From: Kluyvera intermedia
GTDB taxonomy: Bacteria; Pseudomonadota; Gammaproteobacteria; Enterobacterales; Enterobacteriaceae
Length of the DNA stretch: 64,000 nucleotides
NCBI RefSeq assembly: GCF_021440345.1
Contig: NZ_JAKCNS010000034.1
Coordinates: forward strand, 1-64,000
Direction: 5' to 3'
Numbering within the stretch: the stretch's first letter is position 1; each line of letters starts with the position of its first letter. Below the pieces are notes generated by a model. That model did not search any database. It was not told the origin of the DNA and worked only from the letters and a program-made list of their open reading frames with translations. The translations under genes and the position numbers were made by a program. Shown here piece by piece: positions 12,289 through 21,839 of the stretch.

Positions 12289-13056
12289 TTACAGCCCGAC
12301 CACTTTGCGTAAAATATCGATATACACCGGCATTAGCGGGTGACGAATCACGCTGACCAGCGCGACCAGCGCCACGCCTGTCACCAGCGGAGCCAGCAGC
12401 AGCAAGCGTTGGCGCGGTAAAAATGCGCTCAAACGATCCTGACTCTGACTGGCGCTACGCCACAAACGCCAGCACAACCAGCCGCCAACCCACAGTAACA
12501 GCGCCGCGGCCAACAGCAGCCATTTAAAGCTCGCGCTATTTTCATCAGCAGGAATATCGATAGCCGCCCCGGCCAGAATACCCGGCAGGAAGTACAGCGG
12601 CGGCCACAGCACGCAGCCAATAATATTGGGGGTAATAAATTTGGCGACCGGCAGATCAAGCATTCCGGCGACCATCGGCACCAGCGGGCGCGTAGGACCG
12701 ACAAAGCGGCCAATCAGAATGGTAATCATGCTGTGCTGATGCAAAGCGTGCTCGGTTTTATCCAGCAGCGCGCGGTTTTTCTTCATAAACGACCAGCGGT
12801 GCAGCGGCTTTTTAAAACGCCACCCCAGCCAGAAGGAGATCCAATCGCCGAGCAGACAGCCAACGATCCCCACCAGCCACGCTTGCCAGAAATTCACTTC
12901 ACCGCTGCCAATGAGCGCGCCCAACCCCGCCATCATCACGGTACCCGGCAGAATCAAGCCGACCAGCGCCAGGGATTCCAGAAACGCAACCAGCGCCACC
13001 GCAATCAGCGAATAGGTCGTGGATTGCGTAATAAAGTGTTCCAGCAGTTCTTGCAT
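12289..13056 (-). CDS. yabI: DedA-family membrane protein YabI
   Basis: Polytopic inner-membrane protein of the DedA/VTT family, 255 aa (E. coli YabI 254). Family members are implicated in undecaprenyl-phosphate or phospholipid translocation and envelope homeostasis; the specific role of YabI is not established. Visible marks are ESLALVGLILPGT (residue ~27) and GRFVGPTRPLVPMVAGM (~115), the conserved DedA motif, with several hydrophobic segments and a basic C-terminal region. Its place between thiQ and araC is conserved in enteric bacteria. Confidence 0.93.
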   Translation of the reverse strand: MQELLEHFITQSTTYSLIAVALVAFLESLALVGLILPGTVMMAGLGALIGSGEVNFWQAWLVGIVGCLLGDWISFWLGWRFKKPLHRWSFMKKNRALLDKTEHALHQHSMITILIGRFVGPTRPLVPMVAGMLDLPVAKFITPNIIGCVLWPPLYFLPGILAGAAIDIPADENSASFKWLLLAAALLLWVGGWLCWRLWRSASQSQDRLSAFLPRQRLLLLAPLVTGVALVALVSVIRHPLMPVYIDILRKVVGL

Positions 13057-13185
13057 AGTGTGCCCGGTTTGAAAACGAAGCAGGGATTCTCCGGAGCGTC
13101 CCCCGCAACGTCAAGCCTTCAATTGTCTTTAGAGTTTACTGGTAAAGACAAAAGCCGACACAGTGCATTTCCTTTTCTTTACCTT

Positions 13186-14031
13186 TTATTCACATCCCGC
13201 GCGAAATTCACTCGGGCTGGCACCGGTGCATTTTTTAAATACCCGCGAGAAATAAAGCTGATCTTCAAAGCCGACGTTACGCCCTACGCTCGCAATAGGC
13301 ATCCGCGTGGTGCTCAGCAGCAGTTTTGCCTGGCTGATACGCTGATCCTCGCGCCAGCTCAGCACGCTCACCCCAAGCTGCTGGCGGAACAGGTGCGATA
13401 AGCGCGACGGCGACAGGCAAACATGTTGAGCCACGCTGGCGATTTCAAAGTGGTTGTCCGCCAGATGATCGCTGATGTACTGACAGGCATCGCGCACCCG
13501 GTTGTCCATTGGCGGATGCAACGATTCGTTAATCGCTTCCATACGGCGCAGTAATAACTGCTCCAGCAGATTAATCGCCAGCAGCTCTGAGTAACGTCCA
13601 ACGCCCTGTCCGGCGTCGATAATTTTGCCAAACAGGTTGGCAATCTCCGCCTGATGCGCTTCATCCGGACGATAAAAACCGGTTTGCGCCACGATAGCGG
13701 GCCAGTTCAGCCACTCGTGCCAGTAGGCACGCGGACGGAAGTAGACCCATTGGTGATACCACTCGCTGGCGTCAGGATGGCGGCCATAATGATGAATTTC
13801 GCCCGGCGGAAAAAGCAGCATATCGCCCTGACGGCAAACAAACTGCTTGCCCTGATTTTCAATCACGCCTTCACCGCGCACCGTCATATTCAGAATAAAC
13901 CCCTTCATCCCGAGCGGTCGGTCGATGAAAAAATCCAGGTATCCCCCGGCTTCGATCGGCGTTAATCCCGCGACCAGATGGGCGTTAAACGAATAACCAG
14001 GCAGCAGGGGATCGTTTTGCATTTCAGCCAT
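13186..14031 (-). CDS. araC: Arabinose operon regulator AraC
   Basis: Represses araBAD by DNA looping without arabinose and activates it with arabinose; also autoregulates. It is 281 aa: an N-terminal arm and cupin sugar-binding/dimer domain (residues ~1–170), then two HTH motifs of the AraC family, ending [12 protein letters not shown]. coli AraC has about 11 further residues; the shorter form is known from other enterics. It starts at ATG 14031 and is divergent from araBAD. Confidence 0.97.
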   Translation of the reverse strand: MAEMQNDPLLPGYSFNAHLVAGLTPIEAGGYLDFFIDRPLGMKGFILNMTVRGEGVIENQGKQFVCRQGDMLLFPPGEIHHYGRHPDASEWYHQWVYFRPRAYWHEWLNWPAIVAQTGFYRPDEAHQAEIANLFGKIIDAGQGVGRYSELLAINLLEQLLLRRMEAINESLHPPMDNRVRDACQYISDHLADNHFEIASVAQHVCLSPSRLSHLFRQQLGVSVLSWREDQRISQAKLLLSTTRMPIASVGRNVGFEDQLYFSRVFKKCTGASPSEFRAGCE

Positions 14032-14199
14032 TTCAGCTCACCCTCATTGATATCTCAAGAAACCAATTATCCATACTCGGCTTTTTATCCTCACGACTGG
14101 TGCGCTAAATCGATAACAGAACCAGAGCCGCTGTCAACCCCGTTATTTCAAGGCACTTAGAGAATTAATCCAGGAATGATATGCGGTCAGGACCACACC

Positions 14200-14333
14200 T
14201 AAAGTGTCTATAAAGACGGCAGAAAAGTCCACATTGATTATTTGCACAGCGTCACACTTTGGCAGGTGACAGCAAGATCATCCATAAGATTAGCGGTTCC
14301 TGCCTGACGGTTTTTAGCGGAGATATCTACTGT
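14200..14333. promoter_or_regulatory. araC/araBAD control region (O1, CRP, I1–I2, pBAD)
   Basis: The 338-base araC–araB gap keeps the E. coli pBAD layout. An O1-like segment with AAAGTGTCTATAA is near 14201–14237. A CRP site TTGCA-CAGCG-TCACA is at 14242–14256. AraC half-sites follow: I1 around 14270–14286 (ending ATCCATAA) and I2 with AGATTAGCGGTTCCTGC at about 14287–14303. The -35 CTGACG (14304–14309) and -10 TACTGT (14328–14333) are 18 bases apart, as in E. coli. The araB ribosome site GGAG is at 14359–14362. Bases 14032–14180, next to araC, show nothing else I can name. Confidence 0.9.
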
Positions 14334-14369
14334 TTCACTATCACGTTTTCTTTGAGATGGAGTAACACG

Positions 14370-16076
14370 ATGGCAATCGCAATTGGCCTCGATTTTGGCA
14401 GTGATTCAGTCCGCGCCCTGGCAGTTGATTGCGCGACGGGTGAAGAAATCGCTACCAGCGTCGAATGGTATCCGCGCTGGCAGGAAGGGCGTTTCTGCGA
14501 CGCGCCGAATAACCGCTTCCGCCACCATCCACGCGACTATATTGAGTCGATGGAAGCCGCGCTGAAAGGCGCACTGGCCGAACTTTCCAGCGCTCAGCGC
14601 GCGGATGTGGTCGGCATTGGCGTCGACAGCACAGGCTCAACGCCCGCCCCAATTGACGCCGACGGTAACGTGCTGGCGCTGAAAGAAGAGTTCACCGACA
14701 ACCCGAACGCCATGTTCGTGCTGTGGAAAGACCATACGGCAGTTGAAGAGGCCGAAGCCATCACCCGCCTGTGCCACCAGCCGGGTAAAGAAGATTACTC
14801 CCGCTACATTGGCGGCATTTACTCCAGCGAATGGTTCTGGGCCAAAATCCTCCATGTCACCCGCGAAGACCGTACCGTCGCGCAGGCCGCCGCGTCGTGG
14901 ATTGAACTCTGCGACTGGGTTCCGGCGCTGCTTTCCGGCACCACTCGCCCGCAGGATATTCGCCGTGGCCGCTGTAGCGCCGGGCACAAATCCCTGTGGC
15001 ACGAAAGCTGGGGCGGATTGCCGCCAACATCATTCTTCGACGAACTTGACCCTATTCTCAATCAGCATCTGCCCTGCCCGCTGTTTAGCGAAACCTGGAC
15101 TGCAGACGTTCCCGTCGGCACGCTGACCGCCGACTGGGCCGAGCGCCTAGGGTTGTCAACCAAAGTGGTTATCTCCGGCGGCGCATTCGACTGCCATATG
15201 GGCGCAGTCGGTGCGGGCGCACAGCCCAACGCGCTGGTGAAAGTGATTGGTACTTCTACCTGCGACATCCTGATCGCCGACAAACACAGCGTCGGCACCC
15301 GCACGGTGAAAGGCATCTGCGGCCAGGTTGACGGCAGCGTGGTGCCCAACTTTATCGGGATGGAAGCGGGCCAGTCGGCCTTCGGCGATATCTACGCCTG
15401 GTTTGGCCGCGTGCTCGGCTGGCCGCTGGAACAGCTTGCCGCCCAGCATCCTGAACTTAAAGAGCAGATCAAAGCCAGCCAGAAGCAGTTGCTTCCGGCT
15501 CTCACCGAAGCGTGGGCCAGCAATCCTTCGCTCGACCATCTACCGGTGGTGCTCGACTGGTTTAACGGTCGCCGTACGCCGAACGCTAATCAGCGTCTGA
15601 AGGGCGTGATCACCGATTTAAATCTGGCAACCGATGCCCCTGCGCTGTTTGGCGGGCTGATTGCCGCCACCGCCTTTGGCGCCCGCGCCATTATGGAGTG
15701 CTTCACCGAACAAGGCATCCCGGTCAATAACGTGATGGCGCTGGGCGGTATCGCCCGTAAAAACCGCGTCATCATGCAGGCCTGCTGCGATGTGCTCAAC
15801 CGTCCGCTGCAGATTGTGGCCTCCGATCAGTGCTGCGCGCTGGGTGCGGCGATTTTCGCCGCCGTCGCCGCCCGCGTTCATGACGATATTCCTGCAGCCC
15901 AGCAGCAGATGGCTAGCCGCGTTGAACACACGTTACAGCCGCAGCCTCTGCAAGCTCAACGCTTTGAACAGCTTTACCAGCGCTACCAGCAATGGGCCGT
16001 CAGCGCCGAACACCATTATCTTCCAGCTGCTTCGTCGGAAAAATCCGCGACTTCCCCTGCAGCGTTGACTCATTAA
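14370..16076 (+). CDS. araB: L-ribulokinase
   Basis: Phosphorylates L-ribulose to L-ribulose 5-phosphate in arabinose catabolism. It is 568 aa (E. coli 566), of the FGGY kinase family, with the N-terminal ATPase motif [16 protein letters not shown] and the C-terminal [13 protein letters not shown] signature. ATG 14370 (MAIAIGLDF) has GGAG seven bases upstream; the open frame extends 37 codons further into the control region without meaning. It is 11 bases from araA. Confidence 0.98.
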   Translation: MAIAIGLDFGSDSVRALAVDCATGEEIATSVEWYPRWQEGRFCDAPNNRFRHHPRDYIESMEAALKGALAELSSAQRADVVGIGVDSTGSTPAPIDADGNVLALKEEFTDNPNAMFVLWKDHTAVEEAEAITRLCHQPGKEDYSRYIGGIYSSEWFWAKILHVTREDRTVAQAAASWIELCDWVPALLSGTTRPQDIRRGRCSAGHKSLWHESWGGLPPTSFFDELDPILNQHLPCPLFSETWTADVPVGTLTADWAERLGLSTKVVISGGAFDCHMGAVGAGAQPNALVKVIGTSTCDILIADKHSVGTRTVKGICGQVDGSVVPNFIGMEAGQSAFGDIYAWFGRVLGWPLEQLAAQHPELKEQIKASQKQLLPALTEAWASNPSLDHLPVVLDWFNGRRTPNANQRLKGVITDLNLATDAPALFGGLIAATAFGARAIMECFTEQGIPVNNVMALGGIARKNRVIMQACCDVLNRPLQIVASDQCCALGAAIFAAVAARVHDDIPAAQQQMASRVEHTLQPQPLQAQRFEQLYQRYQQWAVSAEHHYLPAASSEKSATSPAALTH

Positions 16077-16087
16077 AGGATACGACT

Positions 16088-17590
16088 ATGACCGTTTTTG
16101 ATAATTATGAAGTGTGGTTTGTCATTGGCAGCCAGCATCTATATGGCGCAGAAACACTGCGTCAGGTGACACAAAACGCGGAGCACGTGGTTAATGCCTT
16201 AAATGCCGAAGCTAAGCTGCCATGCAAGCTGGTGCTGAAACCGCTGGGGACGCGCCCGGATGAAATCACCGCGATTTGTCGTGATGCCAACTACGATAAT
16301 AGATGCGCCGGCCTGGTTGTCTGGCTGCACACCTTCTCTCCTGCGAAGATGTGGATAAACGGCCTGACCCAACTCAACAAACCGCTGCTGCAGTTCCATA
16401 CCCAGTTCAACGCGTCCCTGCCGTGGGACAGCATCGATATGGACTTTATGAACCTCAACCAGACCGCACACGGCGGCCGCGAGTTCGGTTTCATCGGCGC
16501 CCGTATGCGTCAGCAGCACAGCGTTGTGACCGGCCATTGGCAGGAAAAACGCGCCCAGGAACGCATCGGCGACTGGATGCGCCAGGCCGTTTCTAAACAA
16601 GATACCCGTCAGCTGAAAGTGTGCCGCTTTGGCGATAACATGCGTGAAGTTGCCGTCACCGACGGCGATAAAGTCGCGGCGCAGATTAAGTTCGGCTTCT
16701 CGGTCAATACCTGGGCGGTGGGCGATCTCGTACAGGTGGTCAACGCCGTGACCGACGGTGAAATCAGCGCGCTGGTTGATGAATATGAAAGCAGCTATCG
16801 CCTGACGCCTGCCGCGCAGATCCACGGCGACAAACGCCAGAACGTGTTAGACGCCGCGCGCATCGAGCTGGGGATGAAACGCTTCCTCGAAGAAGGCGGT
16901 TTCCACGCCTTCACCACCACCTTTGAAGATTTGCACGGCCTGAAGCAGCTCCCGGGCCTCGCCGTGCAGCGCCTGATGCAGCAAGGCTACGGCTTTGCGG
17001 GCGAAGGCGACTGGAAAACCGCCGCCCTGCTTCGCATTATGAAAGTGATGTCGACCGGTCTACAGGGCGGCACCTCATTTATGGAAGACTACACCTACCA
17101 CTTCGACGGTGGGAACGATCTGGTGCTCGGTTCGCACATGCTGGAAGTCTGCCCATCCATCGCGGTCGAAGACAAACCGCTGCTCGACGTACAGCATCTG
17201 GGCATCGGCGGCAAGGCCGATCCGGCGCGTCTGATCTTTAACACCCAGACCGGCCCGGCAATCGTCGCGAGCATGATCGATCTTGGCGACCGCTACCGCC
17301 TGCTGGTCAATACCATCGAAACGGTGAAAACCCCGCACAACCTGCCGAAACTGCCGGTGGCGAACGCTCTGTGGAAGGCACATCCAAATCTGGAAACCGC
17401 TTCTGAGGCGTGGATCATCGCCGGCGGCGCGCACCATACCGTGTTCAGCCACGCATTGACGCTGGACGATATGCGCCAGTTCGCCGAGCTGCACGATATT
17501 GAAATCGCCGTCATTGACAACGATACCCGTCTGCCAGCGTTTAAAGACGCGCTGCGCTGGAACGAGGTGTATTTCGGTTCTAAACGATAA
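16088..17590 (+). CDS. araA: L-arabinose isomerase
   Basis: Converts L-arabinose to L-ribulose. It is exactly 500 aa like E. coli AraA and begins [20 protein letters not shown]. The Mn-binding catalytic residues lie in conserved blocks ([32 protein letters not shown]). AAAGGA 6–11 bases before ATG 16088 is the ribosome site. It is separated from araD by 123 bases holding a repeat element. Confidence 0.98.
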   Translation: MTVFDNYEVWFVIGSQHLYGAETLRQVTQNAEHVVNALNAEAKLPCKLVLKPLGTRPDEITAICRDANYDNRCAGLVVWLHTFSPAKMWINGLTQLNKPLLQFHTQFNASLPWDSIDMDFMNLNQTAHGGREFGFIGARMRQQHSVVTGHWQEKRAQERIGDWMRQAVSKQDTRQLKVCRFGDNMREVAVTDGDKVAAQIKFGFSVNTWAVGDLVQVVNAVTDGEISALVDEYESSYRLTPAAQIHGDKRQNVLDAARIELGMKRFLEEGGFHAFTTTFEDLHGLKQLPGLAVQRLMQQGYGFAGEGDWKTAALLRIMKVMSTGLQGGTSFMEDYTYHFDGGNDLVLGSHMLEVCPSIAVEDKPLLDVQHLGIGGKADPARLIFNTQTGPAIVASMIDLGDRYRLLVNTIETVKTPHNLPKLPVANALWKAHPNLETASEAWIIAGGAHHTVFSHALTLDDMRQFAELHDIEIAVIDNDTRLPAFKDALRWNEVYFGSKR

Positions 17591-17598
17591 GCCGCTTC

Positions 17599-17691
17599 CC
17601 CTCACCCTAACTCCCTCCCAAAGGGAGAGGGAACCGTTGAGTGCATATCTGCCCTTCCCCTTCTCCCTGCAGGAGAAGGCCGGGGTGAGGG
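17599..17691. repeat. Cruciform repeat element inside the ara operon
   Basis: Outer nine-base arms CCCTCACCC (17599–17607) and GGGTGAGGG (17683–17691) enclose two smaller hairpins, one around CTCCCAAAGGGAG (17612–17637 region) and one CCTTCTCC/GGAGAAGG (17659–17679). The whole 93-base unit fills most of the araA–araD gap. Its left half is shared with 43563–43610 (GGGAGAGGGAACCG, then TTGAGTG versus CTTAGTG), so this is a dispersed family. It may affect mRNA stability between araA and araD. Confidence 0.75.
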
Positions 17692-17713
17692 AAACTGAAA
17701 CACGGAGCAAACC

Positions 17714-18409
17714 ATGTTAGACGATCTCAAACGTCAGGTGCTGGAAGCCAATCTGGCGCTTCCCAGACACAACCTGGTGACCTTAACCTGGGGCAACGTC
17801 AGCGCCGTTGACCGCGAGTGCGGCGTGCTGGTGATCAAACCTTCCGGTGTCGACTATAGCGTGATGACCGCTGACGATATGGTGGTGGTGAGCCTCGAAA
17901 CCGGTGAAGTGGTCGAGGGTAAGAAAAAACCCTCATCGGATACCCCAACCCACCGCCTGCTGTATCAAGCATTTCCCACGCTCGGCGGCATCGTTCACAC
18001 CCACTCGCGCCATGCGACCATCTGGGCGCAGGCCGGGCAGTCTATTCCAGCGACCGGCACCACCCACGCCGACTATTTCTACGGCGCCGTGCCCTGTACC
18101 CGCCTGATGACCGACACGGAAATCAACGGTGATTACGAATGGGAAACCGGCGCGGTGATCGTCGAAACCTTCCGGCAAAACGGCATTGACCCAGCGCAAA
18201 TGCCCGGCGTACTGGTTCATTCCCACGGCCCGTTTGCGTGGGGCAAAAATGCCGAAGATGCGGTGCATAACGCCATCGTTCTGGAAGAGATTGCCTATAT
18301 GGGTATCTTCTGCCGCCAGCTAGCGCCAGAGCTACCGGATATGCAGCAAACGCTGCTGGATAAACACTACTTGCGTAAGCACGGGGCAAAGGCTTATTAC
18401 GGGCAGTAA
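17714..18409 (+). CDS. araD: L-ribulose-5-phosphate 4-epimerase
   Basis: Makes D-xylulose 5-phosphate, linking arabinose catabolism to the pentose phosphate pathway. It is 231 aa, as in E. coli. It is a class II aldolase/epimerase with Zn ligands in VHTHSRHAT (His95, His97) and the HSHGPFAWG block. Last gene of araBAD; a strong hairpin follows seven bases after the stop. Confidence 0.98.
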   Translation: MLDDLKRQVLEANLALPRHNLVTLTWGNVSAVDRECGVLVIKPSGVDYSVMTADDMVVVSLETGEVVEGKKKPSSDTPTHRLLYQAFPTLGGIVHTHSRHATIWAQAGQSIPATGTTHADYFYGAVPCTRLMTDTEINGDYEWETGAVIVETFRQNGIDPAQMPGVLVHSHGPFAWGKNAEDAVHNAIVLEEIAYMGIFCRQLAPELPDMQQTLLDKHYLRKHGAKAYYGQ

Positions 18410-18415
18410 ATTATG

Positions 18416-18455
18416 GCCGTCAGAACAGGTTCTGACGGCATAACAATCTATTTTT
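18416..18455 (+). terminator. araBAD terminator
   Basis: A perfect 10-bp stem GCCGTCAGAA (18416–18425)/TTCTGACGGC (18430–18439) with a CAGG loop, followed by AT-rich DNA containing a run of T at 18450–18455. It directly follows araD and separates it from the accessory gene downstream. Confidence 0.8.
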
Positions 18456-18503
18456 AAATCCCTTCCCTACCTGATTCCTGGACTTATTTAGCACAGCTAA
18501 AGC

Positions 18504-18550
18504 GTCGTAAAATCAACTTAATATTTAAGTTGTTACGGCAAGCGTACGCT
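18504..18550. promoter_or_regulatory. Palindromes upstream of the nuclease-like gene
   Basis: An inverted repeat CAACTTAA-TAT-TTAAGTTG (18514–18532, eight-base arms) is extended by outer arms CGTAA (18506–18510) and TTACG (18533–18537). Four bases later lies the perfect palindrome AGCGTACGCT (18541–18550). Both are 36–80 bases upstream of the start at 18586. They could be operators or an mRNA hairpin; no protein is known to me for either. Confidence 0.55.
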
Positions 18551-18585
18551 TCATATGTCTAAATACTCATATTAAGGTCTCACAC

Positions 18586-19254
18586 ATGTCTGAAGTTATG
18601 GTCTCGGAAGGAATTATTGAATCTTACTGGCTGCTAAAGGATTATTGGACCCGGGTTCGATTTGCCTATCAAACCGAAAATGGTGGCTGGAGTGATATTG
18701 ACGTTGTCGCCTACGATCCTGAAACACGTCACCTGGTTATCGCCGAATCAAAAGTACGCGGCCCTAAAAAAGCTATCTATGCCTACACCGAGCTCACTCA
18801 AGACAAATACGGCTCGCTACTTGATTATGATGGCAATAATTACTTCTCCTTCCTTAAGAATCTGCCCCGCATTTGCAGCGATGGGATCCTCTTCAAAAAC
18901 TTCTCTCGGATGGTAGACAAAATCACCGTTCAATTGGTTTCTAACTACGTTATTGATCAGGATGTTATGGAAGATGCCAAAGCCGCGGTGCTCGCGCAGG
19001 TGAAAAGCATTTTGCCCAAAATGAAGTGTGAGATCGAGGTTATGCTCAATTCCACCATGGATATCATGGTGCAGGTGATTGAGCAGGAAAATGAAATGAC
19101 GAAAGGGCGTCGCTATGGCAATGCCATGCTGGATATTGCCCGCGAAATGAACCGCTATGCGCACCCTGATATCAAATATGCGGGCCGCGGCGACAAAGAG
19201 GCGCTCAGAGCACAGATGATCTCTCCCCTCATTGACACATTGAAAGGGAAGTAA
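18586..19254 (+). CDS. Putative PD-(D/E)XK nuclease-like protein
   Basis: A 222-aa protein I do not recognise by name. The first 60 residues show a layout like the PD-(D/E)XK nuclease core: Glu12 in a helix (EGIIESYWLLKDYW), then WSDIDVVAYD with Asp37/Asp39, then a β-strand HLVIAESK giving E54-x-K56. The last 160 residues are mixed helical with no motif I know and no membrane segment. The gene is alone on its strand between araD and polB, where E. coli has none, and is lower in GC: 27/60 in two sampled lines versus 37/60 in a sampled araD line. This suggests horizontal transfer. Nuclease function is inferred from the motif only; a non-catalytic or DNA-binding role is possible. ATG 18586 is preceded by only a weak ribosome site (AAGG at 18573). 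Confidence 0.7.
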   Translation: MSEVMVSEGIIESYWLLKDYWTRVRFAYQTENGGWSDIDVVAYDPETRHLVIAESKVRGPKKAIYAYTELTQDKYGSLLDYDGNNYFSFLKNLPRICSDGILFKNFSRMVDKITVQLVSNYVIDQDVMEDAKAAVLAQVKSILPKMKCEIEVMLNSTMDIMVQVIEQENEMTKGRRYGNAMLDIAREMNRYAHPDIKYAGRGDKEALRAQMISPLIDTLKGK

Positions 19255-19279
19255 ATACAGCTTATAACCAACCTATAAA

Positions 19280-19299
19280 TACTGTATATAACCCCATAC
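19280..19299. promoter_or_regulatory. Degenerate LexA-type site before polB
   Basis: TACTGTATATAACCCCATAC sits about 55 bases before the polB start. The left half CTGT is perfect, but the right half reads CCAT instead of ACAG. E. coli polB (dinA) has a LexA box at the matching place and belongs to the SOS regulon. The similarity of position and left half support a decayed or weak site; binding is uncertain. Confidence 0.5.
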
Positions 19300-19351
19300 C
19301 CTGTAGCGTTCATGCTATACTTGGGCAAGGTTTACTGACAAAGAGCAGCGC

Positions 19352-21709
19352 GTGACGCAGGCACAAGAAGGTTTTCTATTGACCCGTCACTGGCGGGATA
19401 CACCGCAGGGCACAGAGCTGATTTTCTGGCTGGCGACCGACAGCGGCCCGCTGCAGGTCACGCTGCCGCCGCAAGAGTCTGTGGCGTTTATCCCCGAATC
19501 CCAGCGTGCGCAGGTTGAACGCCTGCTGCACGGTGAAAATGGCCTGCGTTTTGCGCCGCTCACCCTCAAAGATTTCCATCGCCAGCCGGTTTTTGGCCTT
19601 TACTGCCGTGCCCATCGCCAATTGATGCGGCTGGAAAAGCTACTGCGCGAAAACGGCATTACCGTCTATGAAGCCGACGTCCGCCCGCCGGAACGTTACC
19701 TGATGGAGCGCTTTATCACCGCTCCGGTATGGGTTGAAGGCGAAAGGCGCGGCACCACCCTTCGCCAGGCGCGAATGAAGCCAAACCCGGACTACCGCCC
19801 ACCGCTGAAATGGGTATCACTGGATATCGAAACCAGCCGTCACGGCGAGCTCTACTGCATCGGCCTTGAAGGCTGTGGCCAGCGCACCGTCTATATGCTC
19901 GGTTCACCCCCGGAGCAGCAGCCACAGGTCGATTTTCATCTCGAATATGTTGCCAGCCGCCCGCTGCTGCTGGAAAAACTCAACGCCTGGTTTGCTGAAT
20001 ACGATCCGGATGTGCTGATCGGCTGGAACGTGGTGCAGTTTGATCTTCGGGTACTGCAAAAAAGCGCCGAACGTTACAAAGTCCCGCTGCTGCTCGGGCG
20101 CGGCGGCAGCGAGCTAGAGTGGCGCGAGCACGGTTTTAAAAATGGCGTCTTCTTCGCCCAGGCCGCCGGGCGGTTAATTATCGATGGCATTGAAGCGCTG
20201 AAATCCGCTTTCTGGAGCTTTTCGTCCTTTTCTCTGGAAAATGTCTCTCGTGAATTATTGGGCGAAGGCAAAGCCATTGATAATCCGTGGGACAGGATGG
20301 ACGAAATTGACCGCCGTTTCGCCGAAGATAAACCCGCACTGGCCACCTATAACCTGAAAGACTGCGAGCTGGTGACGCGCATTTTCCACAAAACGGAAAT
20401 TATGCCGTTCCTGCTGGAGCGCGCCACGGTCAACGGCCTGGCAGTCGACAGACACGGCGGCTCGGTCGCCGCCTTTAGCCACCTCTATTTTCCGCGCATG
20501 CATCGCCTCGGCTATGTGGCACCCAACCTTGGCGAAGTCCCTCCGCAGGCCAGCCCTGGTGGCTACGTCATGGACTCGCGCCCCGGGCTGTATGATTCTG
20601 TGCTGGTGCTCGACTACAAAAGCCTGTATCCGTCGATCATTCGCTCATTCCTGATAGACCCGGTTGGCCTGATTGAAGGGATGGCGCATCCTGAACAACA
20701 GCACAGCACGGAAGGTTTTCTCGACGCGTGGTTCTCCCGCAATAAGCATTGCCTGCCGGGGATCGTCAGCCAGATTTGGCACGCCCGTGATGAAGCAAAA
20801 CGCCAGCACAACAAACCATTATCGCAGGCGCTGAAGATCATCATGAACGCCTTCTACGGCGTACTGGGCACCAGCGCCTGCCGCTTTTTCGATCCTCGTC
20901 TGGCCTCGTCGATAACCATGCGCGGGCATGCGATCATGCGCCAGACCAAAGCGCTGATCGAATCGCAGGGCTATGACGTCATTTATGGTGATACCGACTC
21001 CACCTTTGTCTGGCTCAAACGCGCCCATGATGAAGATAAAGCCGCCGAAATTGGCCGTTCGCTGGTCGCGTTTGTGAACCGGTGGTGGGCCGATGAGCTA
21101 CAAAAAAGCGGCCTGACCAGCGCGATGGAGCTGGAATTTGAAACCCACTTTTGCCGCTTCCTGATGCCGACCATTCGTGGGGCCGATACCGGCAGTAAAA
21201 AACGCTACGCCGGGATGATTCAGGAAGGTGATAAACAGCGCATGCTGTACAAAGGGCTAGAGACCGTCCGCACCGACTGGACGCCGCTGGCGCAGCAGTT
21301 TCAGCAGGCCCTCTATTTACGCATTTTCCGCAACGAGCCGTACCGGGATTTCATTCGCGAAACCATCGATAAACTAATGGCCGGTGAATTGGACGAACAG
21401 CTGGTTTATCGTAAGCAGCTGCGTCGCCCATTGGCGGAGTATCAGCGTAACATCCCGCCGCATGTGCGCGCCGCTCGCCTGGCCGATGAACACAACGTGC
21501 GGCTTGGCCGTCCGCAACAGTACCAGCAGCGCGGAAGCATCCGCTACGTCTGGACCACTAACGGCCCGGAGCCGCTGGCATATCAGCAATCACCGCTGGA
21601 TTACGATCACTACCTGACAAAACAATTAGCGCCCGTTGCCGAAGGAATTCTCCCCTTTGTCGACGACGATTTTGCTACAATAGTGACAGGGCAACTGGGT
21701 CTATTTTGA
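19352..21709 (+). CDS. polB: DNA polymerase II
   Basis: Family B, SOS-inducible polymerase used in replication restart and some translesion synthesis. It is 785 aa (E. coli 783). The exonuclease domain begins [11 protein letters not shown] (ExoI) and has the Exo[12 protein letters not shown]; polymerase motifs are [13 protein letters not shown] (motif A), [12 protein letters not shown] (B) and YGDTDSTF (C), all intact. It starts with GTG ([16 protein letters not shown]), seven bases after AGAG. It ends GQLGLF, which is the β-clamp-binding motif. Confidence 0.98.
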   Translation: MTQAQEGFLLTRHWRDTPQGTELIFWLATDSGPLQVTLPPQESVAFIPESQRAQVERLLHGENGLRFAPLTLKDFHRQPVFGLYCRAHRQLMRLEKLLRENGITVYEADVRPPERYLMERFITAPVWVEGERRGTTLRQARMKPNPDYRPPLKWVSLDIETSRHGELYCIGLEGCGQRTVYMLGSPPEQQPQVDFHLEYVASRPLLLEKLNAWFAEYDPDVLIGWNVVQFDLRVLQKSAERYKVPLLLGRGGSELEWREHGFKNGVFFAQAAGRLIIDGIEALKSAFWSFSSFSLENVSRELLGEGKAIDNPWDRMDEIDRRFAEDKPALATYNLKDCELVTRIFHKTEIMPFLLERATVNGLAVDRHGGSVAAFSHLYFPRMHRLGYVAPNLGEVPPQASPGGYVMDSRPGLYDSVLVLDYKSLYPSIIRSFLIDPVGLIEGMAHPEQQHSTEGFLDAWFSRNKHCLPGIVSQIWHARDEAKRQHNKPLSQALKIIMNAFYGVLGTSACRFFDPRLASSITMRGHAIMRQTKALIESQGYDVIYGDTDSTFVWLKRAHDEDKAAEIGRSLVAFVNRWWADELQKSGLTSAMELEFETHFCRFLMPTIRGADTGSKKRYAGMIQEGDKQRMLYKGLETVRTDWTPLAQQFQQALYLRIFRNEPYRDFIRETIDKLMAGELDEQLVYRKQLRRPLAEYQRNIPPHVRAARLADEHNVRLGRPQQYQQRGSIRYVWTTNGPEPLAYQQSPLDYDHYLTKQLAPVAEGILPFVDDDFATIVTGQLGLF

Positions 21710-21839
21710 CAGGTGACTAACGTCTCGCCATCCAGTACCATAGCGCCCTTTCCATTCCTGGACCTCATTCACTCGCCGCCTTCCTTTAGGTGGTGGATGA
21801 ATATTGCCTGCAATTTATTAAAGATAGAGCCGAACGCAT

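Noticed and set aside
12733..13401. 222-codon plus-strand frame across yabI and araC
   Set aside because: Antisense to two conserved genes and crosses their intergenic gap; composition is that of a shadow frame.
18586..19254. Restriction-modification or toxin–antitoxin system around the orphan gene
   Set aside because: No methyltransferase, specificity subunit or small antitoxin frame lies beside it; neighbours are araD and polB.
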